Shown in pieces: positions 30,327 through 39,705 of a DNA stretch of 64,000 bases (the first letter of the stretch is position 1; each line of letters starts with the position of its first letter). The stretch spans positions 3,373,501 through 3,437,500 of the forward strand of contig NZ_CP036532.1 of assembly GCF_004331955.1 (NCBI RefSeq), given 5' to 3'. The notes under the pieces are model-generated. The model was not told the DNA's origin and did no database searches. It saw only the letters and a program-made list of their open reading frames with translations. The stretch comes from Roseitalea porphyridii (lineage in GTDB: Bacteria; Pseudomonadota; Alphaproteobacteria; Rhizobiales; Rhizobiaceae). The position numbers were made by a program, and so were the translations under genes.

Positions 30327-30767
30327 ATGCCGGCCCTGCGCCGGCTCGGGGTGATCGCGCTCGGCTATCTGCTCGCATCGGTCGCCGCCGGCATCGCGAT
30401 GTCCACGACGGTCTGGACGAGCGGCCCGTTGACCGAACCGGTTCCCGCCGGGCTCGCCAGGGCGGTGGCCTCAGGTGCAATCATCATCGCGCCCTTCGTC
30501 GCCCTGATCGCGCTTCTTCCCGCCCTCGTGCTGGTGCCGCTGCTCGAACGCAATCGCGTCCGCGCGGCCGGTGTCTACGTCGTGCTTGCCGTGCTCACCG
30601 GGCTCGGCGCGATCGTCCTGATCGGTCCGTCGACGAGCGCCATCGAACTGGTGATGGGATCGACCGCCGGTCTGGCTGCGGGAATCGTCTACTGGGCGGT
30701 GGCGGGACGTCGGGCGGGCGACTGGGGCACGGCGCGCGGCCGCGATGCCACCGGCGGTCACTCGTAG
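30327..30767 (+). CDS. Hypothetical membrane protein
   Basis: The 146-residue product has four hydrophobic segments and no recognised domain. It starts one base after the rlmN stop, so it is probably translated from the same mRNA. Its 3' end overlaps the convergent TraB/GumN gene by 10 bases. Function unknown. Confidence 0.7.
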   Translation: MPALRRLGVIALGYLLASVAAGIAMSTTVWTSGPLTEPVPAGLARAVASGAIIIAPFVALIALLPALVLVPLLERNRVRAAGVYVVLAVLTGLGAIVLIGPSTSAIELVMGSTAGLAAGIVYWAVAGRRAGDWGTARGRDATGGHS

Positions 30768-31843
30768 ACCGGTGTGACCGTGTAGCCGGCGTCCTCGAGC
30801 AGCTTTGCCAGACCCTCTTCGCCCGGCAGGTGCAGCGCGCCCACGGCGACGAACGCGCCGCCCTGTTCCAGCAGGGGCGTCACGCGTTCGGCCATGGTTC
30901 GGTTGCGCGAGGTGATCATCGTCCGCTCGAATGCAGCATAGCCGCCCTCGTCGCCGGTCGCCTCTGGCGTCAGAACGCGCAGGGTCGGCCAGACCGTGCC
31001 GGTGCGGCCGTCCTCGTAGAGCGCGATCATCGTTTCGATCACGTCGTCGATGCGCTCACCGAGCGCGACCGTCTCGACCAGCCCGCTGACATGGAACTCC
31101 ATCGGAAGCGAGGCCATCGCCTCGAGCTGCTCGATGACCGTCTCGAGCCCGACAAGGTCCTTGCCGGACGCTTCGGCGCGCCGGGCAAGTGCGATGTCGA
31201 GGATTTCGAGCCCTGCCTGCTTGCGCGCCGTCTCGCACTCGGGCAGCGCCACCATCGCGGCGACGAGCCACGGCTTCATCCGGTCGACCAGCGCCAGTTG
31301 CAACCCCCGCTCCGACAGCCCTTCCTGAAGGCGCGCCCGGTCGGCATCGCTGAGATAGTCGCTGATGCGCTCGTCGCCGGTGAACATGGTCAGTTCGGGC
31401 CGGCTCATCAGCGCCATCTGCGCCTTGGAAGGATCGAGGATCTCGGTCGTCTCGATCACCACCGTGTTGGCGGCGGTAAAGGCCGCTTCGGCGAACGGCG
31501 GAAGTTCGGTGACGCGCGGATCGGTCATGTGCATCGTGCCGAACAGGAACGACGGCGCCACGCCGTCGCGTTCGATCCGGTAGAGTATGGCATCGCCATG
31601 GATCACGTCCGCGCCCTCGGCGAGCACGCGCGCATGCGTTTCCGGTTCGGTCTCGGCCAGTTCGGCAAGAAGGTTCTCGCCGGTGCAGGCCGCCGAGGCC
31701 GGTTGTTCGGCCCGCGCCGATACGGCAAGCGCCGTCAGCAGCACCATCGCCACGAACAGCGTGTTGATCAGGGCGATCAGCCTGAGCGCCACGCCGGACC
31801 AGCGGTCGACTGCGGCGGATGAAATTTGTGCGATCCGTGTCAT
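30758..31843 (-). CDS. TraB/GumN family protein
   Basis: The 361-residue product has an N-terminal hydrophobic signal/anchor (about 20-45) and the TraB/GumN body: SFLFGTMHMTDPRV near the start, NRTMAERV and the C-terminal GALHLPGEEGLAKLLEDAGY. Members share a fold with Tiki-type metalloproteases; bacterial function is unsettled. The start MTRIAQ was preferred to an in-frame ATG ten codons upstream; either is possible. It overlaps the convergent membrane-protein gene by 10 bases. Confidence 0.88.
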   Translation of the reverse strand: MTRIAQISSAAVDRWSGVALRLIALINTLFVAMVLLTALAVSARAEQPASAACTGENLLAELAETEPETHARVLAEGADVIHGDAILYRIERDGVAPSFLFGTMHMTDPRVTELPPFAEAAFTAANTVVIETTEILDPSKAQMALMSRPELTMFTGDERISDYLSDADRARLQEGLSERGLQLALVDRMKPWLVAAMVALPECETARKQAGLEILDIALARRAEASGKDLVGLETVIEQLEAMASLPMEFHVSGLVETVALGERIDDVIETMIALYEDGRTGTVWPTLRVLTPEATGDEGGYAAFERTMITSRNRTMAERVTPLLEQGGAFVAVGALHLPGEEGLAKLLEDAGYTVTPVYE

Positions 31844-31897
31844 CCGTTCACCATAGGGCGGCGTTGCGACCAATCGGTTAAGCGATATCGTAAATTG

Positions 31898-32836
31898 TCA
31901 CGCACGCGGGTGGGCGGCACGCCAGGCATCCAGCAGACGCTGCGAATCGACGCCCGTATAGACCTGCGTCGTCGACAGGCTGGCATGGCCGAGCAGTTCC
32001 TGGATCGTGCGCAGATCGCCGCCCGACCCAAGAAGGTGGGTGGCGAAGGAATGGCGCAGCGCGTGCGGCGTCGCCGTCTCCGGCAGGCCGAGCGCCCCGC
32101 GCAGCGCCCGCATGTCGCGCTGGAGCACCGCCGGCTGCAGCGCCCCGCCGCGCGCGCCCCGGAACAGCGCCGTGCCGGGCGCCAGATCGTAGGGGCACAG
32201 GTCCCGGTAGGCATCGATCGCCTCGAACACCACCGGCAGCAACGGCACGGTGCGCGTCTTGCCGCCCTTTCCGGTTACCGCGATCGAGCGCGCCGACCGG
32301 TCGCGCAGATCGGCGCCGTCGAGCGCCAGCGCCTCGCCGATCCTGAGGCCGCAGCCGTAAAGCAGCGTCAGCACCGCCGCGTTGCGGGCCCGCATCCAGG
32401 GCGCCGCGTTGAGCTGTTCGCCCGCCTCGACGACCCGACTCGCATCGACCGCGGTCAGCGGCTTGGGCAGCGATTGGGGCTGGCGGGGCGCGCGCATCGC
32501 CGTCGCGGCGGCCGCGTTCGCAAGCCCCTCGCGTTCGAGATGCTTCAGGAAGGATCGCACGCCGGCAAGACAGCGCCCGATCGTGCGCACGCCCGCTCCC
32601 TGCCCGCGCCGGCGCGTCAGGAATGCGCGCAGGTCCATCGGCCTGAGACCGGCGATATCCTTCAGGCCGGGCGGCCCGCCCTGATGATCGGCCAGGAAAT
32701 TCAGGAACTGACGCGTGTCGCGCTCATAAGCTTCCAGCGTGTTGGCCGCCAGCCGCCGCTCGCCGGCCAGCTTGTCGAGCCAGGCCTTGCGGGCGGCGAG
32801 CAGATCGGGCCGGGCGGGCAGCAGCGTTTCCCTCAT
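31898..32836 (-). CDS. xerC: Tyrosine recombinase XerC
   Basis: The 312-residue recombinase resolves chromosome dimers at dif with XerD. The N-terminal SAM-like domain (about 15-105) is followed by the catalytic domain with GCGLRIGEAL (Arg), TPHALRHSFATHLL (His-x-x-Arg), LGHASLSTTQVYT (His and nucleophile Tyr). All catalytic residues are present. It is divergent from rimM with an 81-base gap. Its housekeeping look and full length argue against a mobile-element integrase. Confidence 0.93.
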   Translation of the reverse strand: MRETLLPARPDLLAARKAWLDKLAGERRLAANTLEAYERDTRQFLNFLADHQGGPPGLKDIAGLRPMDLRAFLTRRRGQGAGVRTIGRCLAGVRSFLKHLEREGLANAAAATAMRAPRQPQSLPKPLTAVDASRVVEAGEQLNAAPWMRARNAAVLTLLYGCGLRIGEALALDGADLRDRSARSIAVTGKGGKTRTVPLLPVVFEAIDAYRDLCPYDLAPGTALFRGARGGALQPAVLQRDMRALRGALGLPETATPHALRHSFATHLLGSGGDLRTIQELLGHASLSTTQVYTGVDSQRLLDAWRAAHPRA

Positions 32837-32917
32837 GCACCAAACCTAGACCGGCATCGTTACCGCTTGCTTGACGGCGCGCTTGGCCCGGCGGACAGAA
32901 CCGGCTATCGGCGTCTC

Positions 32918-33463
32918 ATGAACGACAAGCCGACCAATCCGGTCCTGATGGGCGTGATCGGCGCGCCGCACGGCGTGCGCGGACAGGTGCGGGTCCGGTC
33001 CCATACCGGCGATCCGCTGGCGCTGGGCGACTACGGCCCGCTTTTCGACACCGCCGGCCGCCGTTACGAGGTCGCCGACATCCGGCCGGCCAAGGGCGTC
33101 GTCATCGTCACCTTCGCAGGCGTGACGGGCCGCGATGCGGCCGAGGCGCTGGGTGGCACCGAACTGTTCGTCGACCGGAGCCAGCTTCCCGATGAAGAAC
33201 TCGACGAGGACGAGTTCTTCATCGAGGACCTGATCGGGCTGACCGCCGTGAGCGCGGACGGCGCTGCGCTCGGCCAGGTCATCGCCGTGCACGATTTCGG
33301 CGGCGGCGACGTGATCGAACTCAGGCCCGAACGCGGCGGCCGCACCGAACTCTACCCGTTCACACGCGCCGTCGTGCCCGAGATCGACCTCGACGCGGGC
33401 AGGCTGACGCTGGTCCCGCCCGGCGAAATCTTCGCAAGGCCCGAAGAGGACGAAACGCCGTGA
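32918..33463 (+). CDS. rimM: 16S rRNA processing protein RimM
   Basis: The 181-residue 30S maturation factor has the N-terminal RimM barrel ([22 protein letters not shown]) and the C-terminal PRC-barrel ([28 protein letters not shown]). The start [13 protein letters not shown] was chosen by family fit. Its stop overlaps the trmD GTG (GTGA). rpsP, which usually precedes it, is not upstream here; xerC is. Confidence 0.95.
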   Translation: MNDKPTNPVLMGVIGAPHGVRGQVRVRSHTGDPLALGDYGPLFDTAGRRYEVADIRPAKGVVIVTFAGVTGRDAAEALGGTELFVDRSQLPDEELDEDEFFIEDLIGLTAVSADGAALGQVIAVHDFGGGDVIELRPERGGRTELYPFTRAVVPEIDLDAGRLTLVPPGEIFARPEEDETP

Positions 33464-34173
33464 CCTTCCGCGCTTCGGTGCTGACCCTTTACCCGGACAT
33501 GTTTCCGGGCACGCTCGGGCAGGCGCTGGCCGGCAAGGCGCTGGCCGACGGGCTGTGGTCGCTCGAGGTCACCCAGATCCGCGATTTCGCCACCGACCGG
33601 CACCGCAGCGTCGACGACACGCCGGCCGGTGGCGGCGCCGGCATGGTGCTGCGCGCCGACATCCTTGCCCGCGCGATCGACCATGTTTCGCCGGCCGATG
33701 ACCCGCGCCCGCGCCTTCTGATGAGCCCGCGCGGCCGGCCGTTCGACCAGGCGATGGCCCGCGATCTCGCCGCCGGCCCCGGCGCCGTGATCGTCTGCGG
33801 CCGCTTCGAGGGAGTCGACGAGCGGGTCATCGAAGCCCGAGGCCTGACCGAGGTTTCGATCGGCGATTATGTGCTGTCGGGCGGCGAGGTCGCCGCCCAG
33901 ATCGTGCTCGACGCGGCCATCCGCCTGCTGCCGGGCGTCATGGGCAACCAGGTGTCGGGTGAGACCGAAAGCTTCGAGACCGGCCTGCTCGAGCACCCGC
34001 ACTACACGCGGCCGGCCGAATGGGAGGGCCGTTCGATCCCCGAGGTCCTGACCTCCGGCAATCATGCACGCATCGAGGCGTGGCGCCGGGAACGGGCCGA
34101 GGCGCTGACGCGCGAGCGGCGGCCCGATCTGTGGGCGGCATACACGGCCAAAAAACCGCCGCCGGAGAGGTGA
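33460..34173 (+). CDS. trmD: tRNA (guanine37-N1)-methyltransferase TrmD
   Basis: The 237-residue SPOUT methyltransferase makes m1G37, needed for reading-frame maintenance. It has [33 protein letters not shown] and the knot region [12 protein letters not shown]. The GTG start overlaps the rimM stop, indicating coupling. Length and order (rimM-trmD-rplS) match the family. Confidence 0.97.
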   Translation: MTFRASVLTLYPDMFPGTLGQALAGKALADGLWSLEVTQIRDFATDRHRSVDDTPAGGGAGMVLRADILARAIDHVSPADDPRPRLLMSPRGRPFDQAMARDLAAGPGAVIVCGRFEGVDERVIEARGLTEVSIGDYVLSGGEVAAQIVLDAAIRLLPGVMGNQVSGETESFETGLLEHPHYTRPAEWEGRSIPEVLTSGNHARIEAWRRERAEALTRERRPDLWAAYTAKKPPPER

Positions 34174-34365
34174 CAATGATGTCAATCTCCTGTATGAGCG
34201 CGCGGAATTTCGGCCCTGCCGAAGTCTTTGCAGCAATTACGGGCAGGACCAACGCTCCGGTTCGGGAATGATCTTGAACCAGGCGGCACGATGCGGTCGA
34301 TCCTTCGACGATTGTGCGCCCCGGCGAGCGCTCTGGCGGCTCAAAAGAACAATGAGGACAGACCG

Positions 34366-34896
34366 ATGGACGTGATCCGTCAACTCGAGGCCGAACAGGC
34401 CCAGAAGATCGCCGATAAACGCACCTTTCCCGATTTCTCGCCGGGCGACACGCTGCGCGTGCAGGTTCGCGTGACCGAAGGCAAGCGCACCCGTCTGCAG
34501 GCCTTCGAGGGCGTGTGCATCGCGCGCGCCGGCTCGGGCCTGAACGAGAACTTCACCGTGCGCAAGATTTCCTATGGCGAAGGCGTCGAGCGCGTGTTCC
34601 CCGTGTTCTCGCCGCTGGTCGAGCAGGTTGAAGTCGTCCGCCGCGGCAAGGTGCGCCGGGCCAAGCTCTATTACATGCGCGCGCTGCGCGGCAAGAAGGC
34701 CCGTATCGCCGAGAACACCGGCGTGCGCGCCCGCAAGCTGAACGAGGCCGAGCGCAAGGCGCTGGCCGACGAGCGTGCCCGCATCGAGGCCGAGAAGGTC
34801 GCCGCCGCCGAGGCGCTGGCCGCCGAAAAGGCAGCCGAGGAAGCGGCGGAAGCCGCAAAGGCGGCCGAAGGCGAGAACGCCGACAACAACGCGTAA
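34366..34896 (+). CDS. rplS: 50S ribosomal protein L19 with Ala/Glu-rich tail
   Basis: The 176-residue protein begins [15 protein letters not shown] with GAGGAC upstream. The L19 core (about 1-115) has [22 protein letters not shown]-type sequences and [15 protein letters not shown]. After it comes a tail of about 55 residues dominated by Ala, Glu and Lys, absent from the 115-residue E. coli protein but seen in some alphaproteobacteria. It is the last gene of rimM-trmD-rplS, closed by a strong terminator. A 192-base gap with no gene separates it from trmD. Confidence 0.96.
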   Translation: MDVIRQLEAEQAQKIADKRTFPDFSPGDTLRVQVRVTEGKRTRLQAFEGVCIARAGSGLNENFTVRKISYGEGVERVFPVFSPLVEQVEVVRRGKVRRAKLYYMRALRGKKARIAENTGVRARKLNEAERKALADERARIEAEKVAAAEALAAEKAAEEAAEAAKAAEGENADNNA

Positions 34897-34927
34897 CGCA
34901 CCCCGGCGAACGCCGGTCGACGATAGG

Positions 34928-34955
34928 GGGCGGCCCGTTCGGAGCCGCCCTTTTT
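34928..34955 (+). terminator. Rho-independent terminator after rplS
   Basis: GGGCGGC/GCCGCCC with a 9-base loop is followed by TTTTT, 31 bases after the rplS stop. Confidence 0.85.
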
Positions 34956-35069
34956 CGTGCCCGGGTCTCCGGCCGCCGCCGTACGCCCTTGCGCGGCACG
35001 CTGCGGCGCGGCACTGTGTCGTCTGGCCCGGACGTGCCGGGACCAGCGTTCTCAAAGGAGAGTATCGTC

Positions 35070-35870
35070 ATGCCGAGAGCCCGTCTCGCCCCCGTTCTGG
35101 CGGCCGCCGCCGCCCTCGTGACCGTCACCGCCGCCGCCGCGCAGGACCTGCCCGATCTTGAAGGGCGCACGATCACCGTGGTCACCGAGAATGCCTACCC
35201 GCCGCTGCAGTTCCTCGACCCGGAAACCGGCGAGCAGATCGGCTGGGAATATGACGCCATGGCCGAGATCGCCGAGCGCCTGAACGCCGAGATCGAGTAC
35301 CAGAACATCTCTTGGGACGCGATGATCCAGGCGGTTTCCGACGGCCAGTACGATATCGGCATGACCGGCATCACCATCCGCGAGGACCGTGCCGAGAAAG
35401 TCGACTTCTCGGACAAATACATGACCAGCGAGATGTTCATGCTGGTGCGCGGCGACGAGGATCGCTTCAACGACGCCGAGAGCTTTGCCGCCGACGAGAA
35501 CCTCCTTGTCGGCGCCCAGCCCGGCACGACGCCGTTCTATGTCGCGGTTTACGACGTGCTCGACGGCGACGAGGGCAATGCGCGCATCAAGCTGTTCGAG
35601 ACCTTCGGCGCTGGCGTGCAGGCGCTGCGCACCGGCGATGTCGACATGGTGCTGACCGACGGCACTGCCGGCCAGGGCTATGTCGATGCTTCCGACGGCG
35701 CACTGAAACTCGTCGGCGAACCGCTCGGCACCGAGGATTTCGGCTTCATCTTCCCCAAGGGCTCCGACCTGGTCGAGCCGGTCAATGCCGCCATCGCCTC
35801 GATGGAAGCGGACGGCACGCTCGATGCGCTCAACCGGAAGTGGTTCCTCGAATACAAGCTGGGACAGTAG
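35070..35870 (+). CDS. Amino-acid ABC transporter substrate-binding protein
   Basis: The 266-residue periplasmic protein starts at an ATG with AAAGGAG upstream and has a signal peptide ending AAAAQ (about residue 25). It belongs to the family 3 solute-binding proteins ([56 protein letters not shown]). The ligand is probably a polar amino acid or similar. A permease gene follows after 350 bases, with a small opposite-strand gene between them; no ATPase gene is near. Confidence 0.9.
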   Translation: MPRARLAPVLAAAAALVTVTAAAAQDLPDLEGRTITVVTENAYPPLQFLDPETGEQIGWEYDAMAEIAERLNAEIEYQNISWDAMIQAVSDGQYDIGMTGITIREDRAEKVDFSDKYMTSEMFMLVRGDEDRFNDAESFAADENLLVGAQPGTTPFYVAVYDVLDGDEGNARIKLFETFGAGVQALRTGDVDMVLTDGTAGQGYVDASDGALKLVGEPLGTEDFGFIFPKGSDLVEPVNAAIASMEADGTLDALNRKWFLEYKLGQ

Positions 35871-35956
35871 CGCCAAGGGGCCCTGTCGACGCGCATTTCA
35901 TGCGAGCAGGCGCGCATTTTGTCCCCGCGCGCCTGCTTGCGAACCGGCAATCGGGG

Positions 35957-36160
35957 TTACCCGAAGACGGTGCGAGCATAGGTCACCAGCACGAACGCGA
36001 TCACGAGCGCCAGTGTGATCGTGACCAGGGACGAAAATGTCGGCTCGTTGCGCGCCATGCGTTTGACCTGATCCAGATGCCATCGTGGCGAAAAGACCTT
36101 CGCGCCGTAGAACAAATAGAAAATGCCGAACGCGATGATCACCCAAACGATCTTGGACAC
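35957..36160 (-). CDS. Small membrane protein, opposite strand inside an ABC locus
   Basis: The 67-residue product is not recognised. The start is a GTG preceded by GGAGGG (strong ribosome binding site) giving VSKIVWVIIAFGIFYLFYG. Two transmembrane segments (about 4-16 and 44-62) flank a basic loop (SPRWHLDQVKRMARN). It lies between the substrate-binding and permease genes on the opposite strand, with its 5' end 60 bases before the permease start. Confidence 0.62.
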   Translation of the reverse strand: MSKIVWVIIAFGIFYLFYGAKVFSPRWHLDQVKRMARNEPTFSSLVTITLALVIAFVLVTYARTVFG

Positions 36161-36219
36161 GTCTTTTCCCTCCGCACGCCAACGGGCTCTATGAAATCGC
36201 GAAGCCGCTGGCAAATCCC

Positions 36220-37047
36220 ATGACCATGCTGCCGCCCGAGCCGTCGCGACCGTCACCCGAACGCGACTTTCCCTGGTGGCTGGTGGCGATCGTCGTCATC
36301 GGCGTCGTTCTGGCCGTCGTCATCGCCACCAACGACCTCTACACGCAGGTCTTCCGCACGGTTTCGCGCGGCGTTCAGATCACCGTCTTCGTCACGCTGG
36401 TCGGCTTCGCCATGGCAAGCCTGGTCGGCCTCGTCTTCGCGCTGATGGCGCTTTCGAACTCGCTGATCCTGCGCCAGGTCTCGCGCTTCTACGTCGAGGT
36501 CATCCGCGGCGTGCCGATCATCGTTCTGCTGTTCTACATCGCCTTCGTCGGCGCGCCGGCGCTGGTCGTCGCCATCAACTGGCTGACCTGGCCGCTGCAG
36601 CAGATGGGGCTTTCCGAGCCCTGGCAGGTGCGCGACATCTCGCTTCTGTGGCGTGCGGTCCTGGCGCTGATGATCGGCTATTCGGCCTTCATCGCCGAAG
36701 TCTTCCGCGCGGGTATCCTCGCCGTCGACAAGGGCCAGATCGAGGCGGCCGAGGCGCTCGGCCTGTCGCGCTTCCAGCGCTTCCGCTTCATCGTCTTCCC
36801 GCAGGCGATCAAGACGATCCTGCCGCCGCTCGGCAACGATTTCGTCGCCATGGTCAAGGATTCCTCGCTCGTCTCGGTGCTCGGCGTCGCCGACATCACG
36901 CAGATGGGCAAGGTCTACGCGTCCGGTTCCTTCCGCTTCTTCGAGACCTATTCGATCGTCGCCTACATCTACCTGATCCTGACGATCTCGCTGTCGATCG
37001 GCCTGCGGCAACTCGAAAAGCGGCTCAGACGCAGCCAGAAGGGATAG
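36220..37047 (+). CDS. Amino-acid ABC transporter permease
   Basis: The 275-residue inner-membrane protein has about five to six helices and the HisM-type binding-protein-dependent transport signature: FYVEVIRGVPIIVLLFYI, IAEVFRAGILAVDKGQIEAAEALGLSRFQRF (EAA loop) and LPPLGNDFVAMVKDSSLVSVLG. It should pair with the upstream substrate-binding protein. Its ATPase must come from elsewhere. A palindromic repeat follows directly after the stop. Confidence 0.92.
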   Translation: MTMLPPEPSRPSPERDFPWWLVAIVVIGVVLAVVIATNDLYTQVFRTVSRGVQITVFVTLVGFAMASLVGLVFALMALSNSLILRQVSRFYVEVIRGVPIIVLLFYIAFVGAPALVVAINWLTWPLQQMGLSEPWQVRDISLLWRAVLALMIGYSAFIAEVFRAGILAVDKGQIEAAEALGLSRFQRFRFIVFPQAIKTILPPLGNDFVAMVKDSSLVSVLGVADITQMGKVYASGSFRFFETYSIVAYIYLILTISLSIGLRQLEKRLRRSQKG

Positions 37048-37049
37048 CC

Positions 37050-37110
37050 GCCACCACCCCCTCATCCTGAGGTGCGAGCGCAGCGAGCCTCGAAGGACGA
37101 GGGTGGTGGC
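37050..37110. repeat. Intergenic palindromic repeat (CATCCTGAGGTGCGAGC type)
   Basis: GCCACCACCC (37050-37059) pairs exactly with GGGTGGTGGC (37101-37110); inside, CTCATCCT pairs with AGGACGAG except for one position. The core CATCCTGAGGTGCGAGC...GAGCCTCGAAGGA is, from memory, a widespread intergenic repeat of Rhizobiales. It may also act as a transcript 3'-end hairpin for the permease gene. Confidence 0.75.
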
Positions 37111-37162
37111 TGCGCGCACCTCAGTATGAGAAAAGGCGGCCGTCCGCCAACGCGCGATGACG

Positions 37163-37203
37163 TTGACCTATGTCAAGTTCAATTGACAGCGAGGGCATAG
37201 CCT
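37163..37203 (+). promoter_or_regulatory. FnrL/FixK-type box and class II promoter of bchE
   Basis: TTGACCTATGTCAA (37163-37176) is a perfect dyad of the FNR/FixK form TTGAY-N4-RTCAA. A TAnnnT-type -10 (TAGCCT, 37198-37203) places the transcript start near 37211, which centres the box at about -41.5, the class II activator position. The ATG of bchE follows about 20 bases later. Control of an anaerobic enzyme by an oxygen-sensing CRP/FNR protein makes biological sense. Confidence 0.7.
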
Positions 37204-37231
37204 GTCCGGGAACGATCCCGGGAGGCCCGCC

Positions 37232-38935
37232 ATGCATGTCGTACTCGTCCACCCCAACTATCACTCGGGCGGGGCGGAGATCGCCGGCAACTGGCCGCCG
37301 GCCTGGGTCGCCTATCTGGCCGGCTCGCTGCGAAAGGCCGGTTTCGACAAGGTCACCTTCATCGACGCGATGACCAACGACATCGACGATGTCGACCTGG
37401 GCAAGCGCCTGGCCGACCTGCAGCCCGACATCGTCGGCACCACGGCGATCACCCCGTCGATCTACGTCGCCGAGAACGTGTTGAGGATTGCGCAGCAGGT
37501 CTGCCCGAACGCGGTGCGCGTGCTCGGCGGCATCCACGCCACCTTCATGTACAAGCAGGTGCTGTCCGAGGCGCCCTGGGTCGACGTGATCGTGCGCGGC
37601 GAGGGCGAGGAGATCTTCGCCGAACTGGTCACCTGCATCGCCGAAGGGCGCTGGCCGGCCGATCGCGAGGCGATCAGGGGCCTGGCCTTCATCGACGGCG
37701 ACGAGATCATCGCGACGCCCGCCGCGCCCACCGTCAAGGATCTCGAGGCGATCGATCCGGACTGGTCGCTGCTCGAATGGGACAAGTACATCTACGTCCC
37801 GCTCGGCGTGAAGGTCGCGATCCCGAACATGGCGCGCGGTTGCCCCTTCACCTGTTCGTTCTGCTCGCAGTGGAAGTTCTGGCGCGATTACCGCGTGCGC
37901 GATCCCAATGCGGTGGTCGACGAGATCGAGAAGCTGGTCAACGATCACGGTGTCGGCTTCTTCATCCTCGCCGACGAGGAGCCGACCATCAACCGCAAGA
38001 AGTTCATCCAGTTCTGCGAGGAACTGATCGCGCGCGGCCTGCCCGACAAGATCAAGTGGGGCATCAACACGCGCGTCACCGACATTCTGCGCGACGAGGA
38101 GCTGCTGCCGCTCTACCGCAAGGCCGGCCTGGTGCACGTCTCGCTCGGCACCGAGGCGGCCGCCCAGCTCAAGCTCGACCAGTTCAACAAGGAGACCAAG
38201 GTCGAGGACAACAAGCGCGCGATCAAGCTGCTGCGCGATGCCGACATCTTCGTCGAGGCGCAGTTCATCGTCGGCCTCGACAACGAGACCGCCGAGACGC
38301 TCGAGGAAACCTACCGCATGGCTTGGGACTGGCAGCCCGACCTTGCCAACTGGGCCATGTACACGCCCTGGCCGTTCACGCCGCTGTTCCAGGAGCTGGG
38401 CGACAAGGTCGAGGTGTTCGACTTCTCCAAGTACAATTTCGTCACCCCGATCATGAAGCCGCAGGCGATGGACCGCGATGAGCTTCTCGACCGGGTAATG
38501 AACAACTACCGGCGTTTCTATTCGAAGAAGGCGCTGTTCCACTATCCCTGGCGCGGCACCGGCTTCAGGCGACGCTATCTTCTGGGCTGCCTGAAGGCGT
38601 TCCTGAAAGCCGGCTTCCAGCGCAAGTTCTATGACCTGGGCAAGCACAATTATTGGGGCCCGCAATCGAAGGGGAAGGTCGACTTCCATTTCGACGACAC
38701 GCGCACCATCGCCAAGGCGCAGATGGACGACTGGGCCGCGATCCACGACAAGAAGATCGCATTGGCCGAAGCCCGCAAGCGCATCGAGACAAACGAGGAC
38801 GGCGTGCCGATGGCCTGCGGCGGCGGCACCGAGCAGATGGAGGACTATTCCGGCCTGCCGACCTCCACCCGTCGGCCCAAGCGCCCGCCGAAGGTCAAGC
38901 TGCCGACCGACGAGTACCAGGAGCCGGCCCAATAG
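37232..38935 (+). CDS. bchE: Anaerobic Mg-protoporphyrin IX monomethyl ester oxidative cyclase BchE
   Basis: The 567-residue enzyme forms the isocyclic ring of bacteriochlorophyll without oxygen, taking the oxygen atom from water. The N-terminal B12-binding-like domain (about 1-145) begins with the BchE hallmark [19 protein letters not shown]; the radical-SAM cysteines are in GCPFTCSFC (Cys204, 208, 211); the C-terminal domain has [12 protein letters not shown]-type sequences. It is followed by bchJ after 37 bases. GGGAGG precedes the ATG, and an FNR-type box lies upstream. Confidence 0.95.
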   Translation: MHVVLVHPNYHSGGAEIAGNWPPAWVAYLAGSLRKAGFDKVTFIDAMTNDIDDVDLGKRLADLQPDIVGTTAITPSIYVAENVLRIAQQVCPNAVRVLGGIHATFMYKQVLSEAPWVDVIVRGEGEEIFAELVTCIAEGRWPADREAIRGLAFIDGDEIIATPAAPTVKDLEAIDPDWSLLEWDKYIYVPLGVKVAIPNMARGCPFTCSFCSQWKFWRDYRVRDPNAVVDEIEKLVNDHGVGFFILADEEPTINRKKFIQFCEELIARGLPDKIKWGINTRVTDILRDEELLPLYRKAGLVHVSLGTEAAAQLKLDQFNKETKVEDNKRAIKLLRDADIFVEAQFIVGLDNETAETLEETYRMAWDWQPDLANWAMYTPWPFTPLFQELGDKVEVFDFSKYNFVTPIMKPQAMDRDELLDRVMNNYRRFYSKKALFHYPWRGTGFRRRYLLGCLKAFLKAGFQRKFYDLGKHNYWGPQSKGKVDFHFDDTRTIAKAQMDDWAAIHDKKIALAEARKRIETNEDGVPMACGGGTEQMEDYSGLPTSTRRPKRPPKVKLPTDEYQEPAQ

Positions 38936-38972
38936 CCGCGCCTTCGTCGCGGGCTGGCAGGAGGAGTAACCG

Positions 38973-39620
38973 ATGAGCGCCATGCCCGACGCCGGAACCC
39001 TCGATGCACGCCCCTTCGCGGGCACCGCCGGCGACGGCATGAGCGCCGGCCGCCACACGGTCGGGCCGAACGCGATCATCCAGACGCGGGCCGCGCTCGA
39101 CGAGATCGTCGGCATCGGTCGCCGCCGGGCGATCTTCGGGACGTCCGGCCATGGCGCCTTTGCCGACCACGATCCGGACGGCATGGTCGAGGCGCGCATC
39201 GTCAACGCCCTCAATTACGAGATCGCCGCCCGGCTCGACCCGGAGACCGCCCACGCCGTGATAAAACGGGCGGGCGAGATGACCGGCGATTACATCCTCG
39301 CCAATCGCATCCCGAAACCGGCGCAATGGCTGCTCAGGCGCTTGCCGCGCGCGTTGGCGCAACGCCTGCTGATGGCTGCGATCGCCAGGAACGCCTGGAC
39401 GTTTGCCGGCCATGCCCGGATCGAGACTGGCCCTGACTTCATCGCCATTCACGAAAACCCGATCTGTCTGGGCAAGGTCGGCTTTTCGTCCTGCGTCTGG
39501 CACGCGGCGGTGTTCCGCCGGCTCTTCACCACGCTGGTGGACCCGGCCATCACCGTCCACGAGACCGAATGCGTCGGCTGGGGCGGCGAGGCCTGCCGGT
39601 TCGAGATCGTGCGGCCCTAG
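38973..39620 (+). CDS. bchJ: Bacteriochlorophyll synthesis protein BchJ (V4R domain)
   Basis: The 215-residue protein has a C-terminal V4R (4-vinyl reductase) domain: SSCVWHAAVFRRLF, ITVHETECVGWGGEACRFEIV with its metal-binding-like Cys/Glu residues. BchJ was once called the 8-vinyl reductase but is now thought to help deliver substrate or support pigment synthesis. The N-terminus LDARPF... and ALNYEIAARL match the family. It follows bchE with GGAGG before the ATG, as in Rhodobacter bchEJ. Confidence 0.9.
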   Translation: MSAMPDAGTLDARPFAGTAGDGMSAGRHTVGPNAIIQTRAALDEIVGIGRRRAIFGTSGHGAFADHDPDGMVEARIVNALNYEIAARLDPETAHAVIKRAGEMTGDYILANRIPKPAQWLLRRLPRALAQRLLMAAIARNAWTFAGHARIETGPDFIAIHENPICLGKVGFSSCVWHAAVFRRLFTTLVDPAITVHETECVGWGGEACRFEIVRP

Positions 39621-39635
39621 GCGCTCCGCCCGTCC

Positions 39636-39664
39636 TTGACCCTCCCGCCCGCCATGTGCATATC
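39636..39664 (+). promoter_or_regulatory. Candidate leuC promoter
   Basis: CTTGACC gives TTGACC, then 17 bases, then CATATC, close to the alphaproteobacterial sigma-70 pattern. It starts 16 bases after the bchJ stop, and the predicted transcript would begin about 30-35 bases before the leuC ATG. Confidence 0.5.
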
Positions 39665-39705
39665 GGCGTGACCGCATTCACCACATTCGAACGGGACACG
39701 CCGCC

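Noticed and set aside
31898-32836. XerC as the integrase of the suspected element at priA
   Set aside because: It is a full-length housekeeping XerC 18 kb away, in its own conserved position, and not linked to the repeats.
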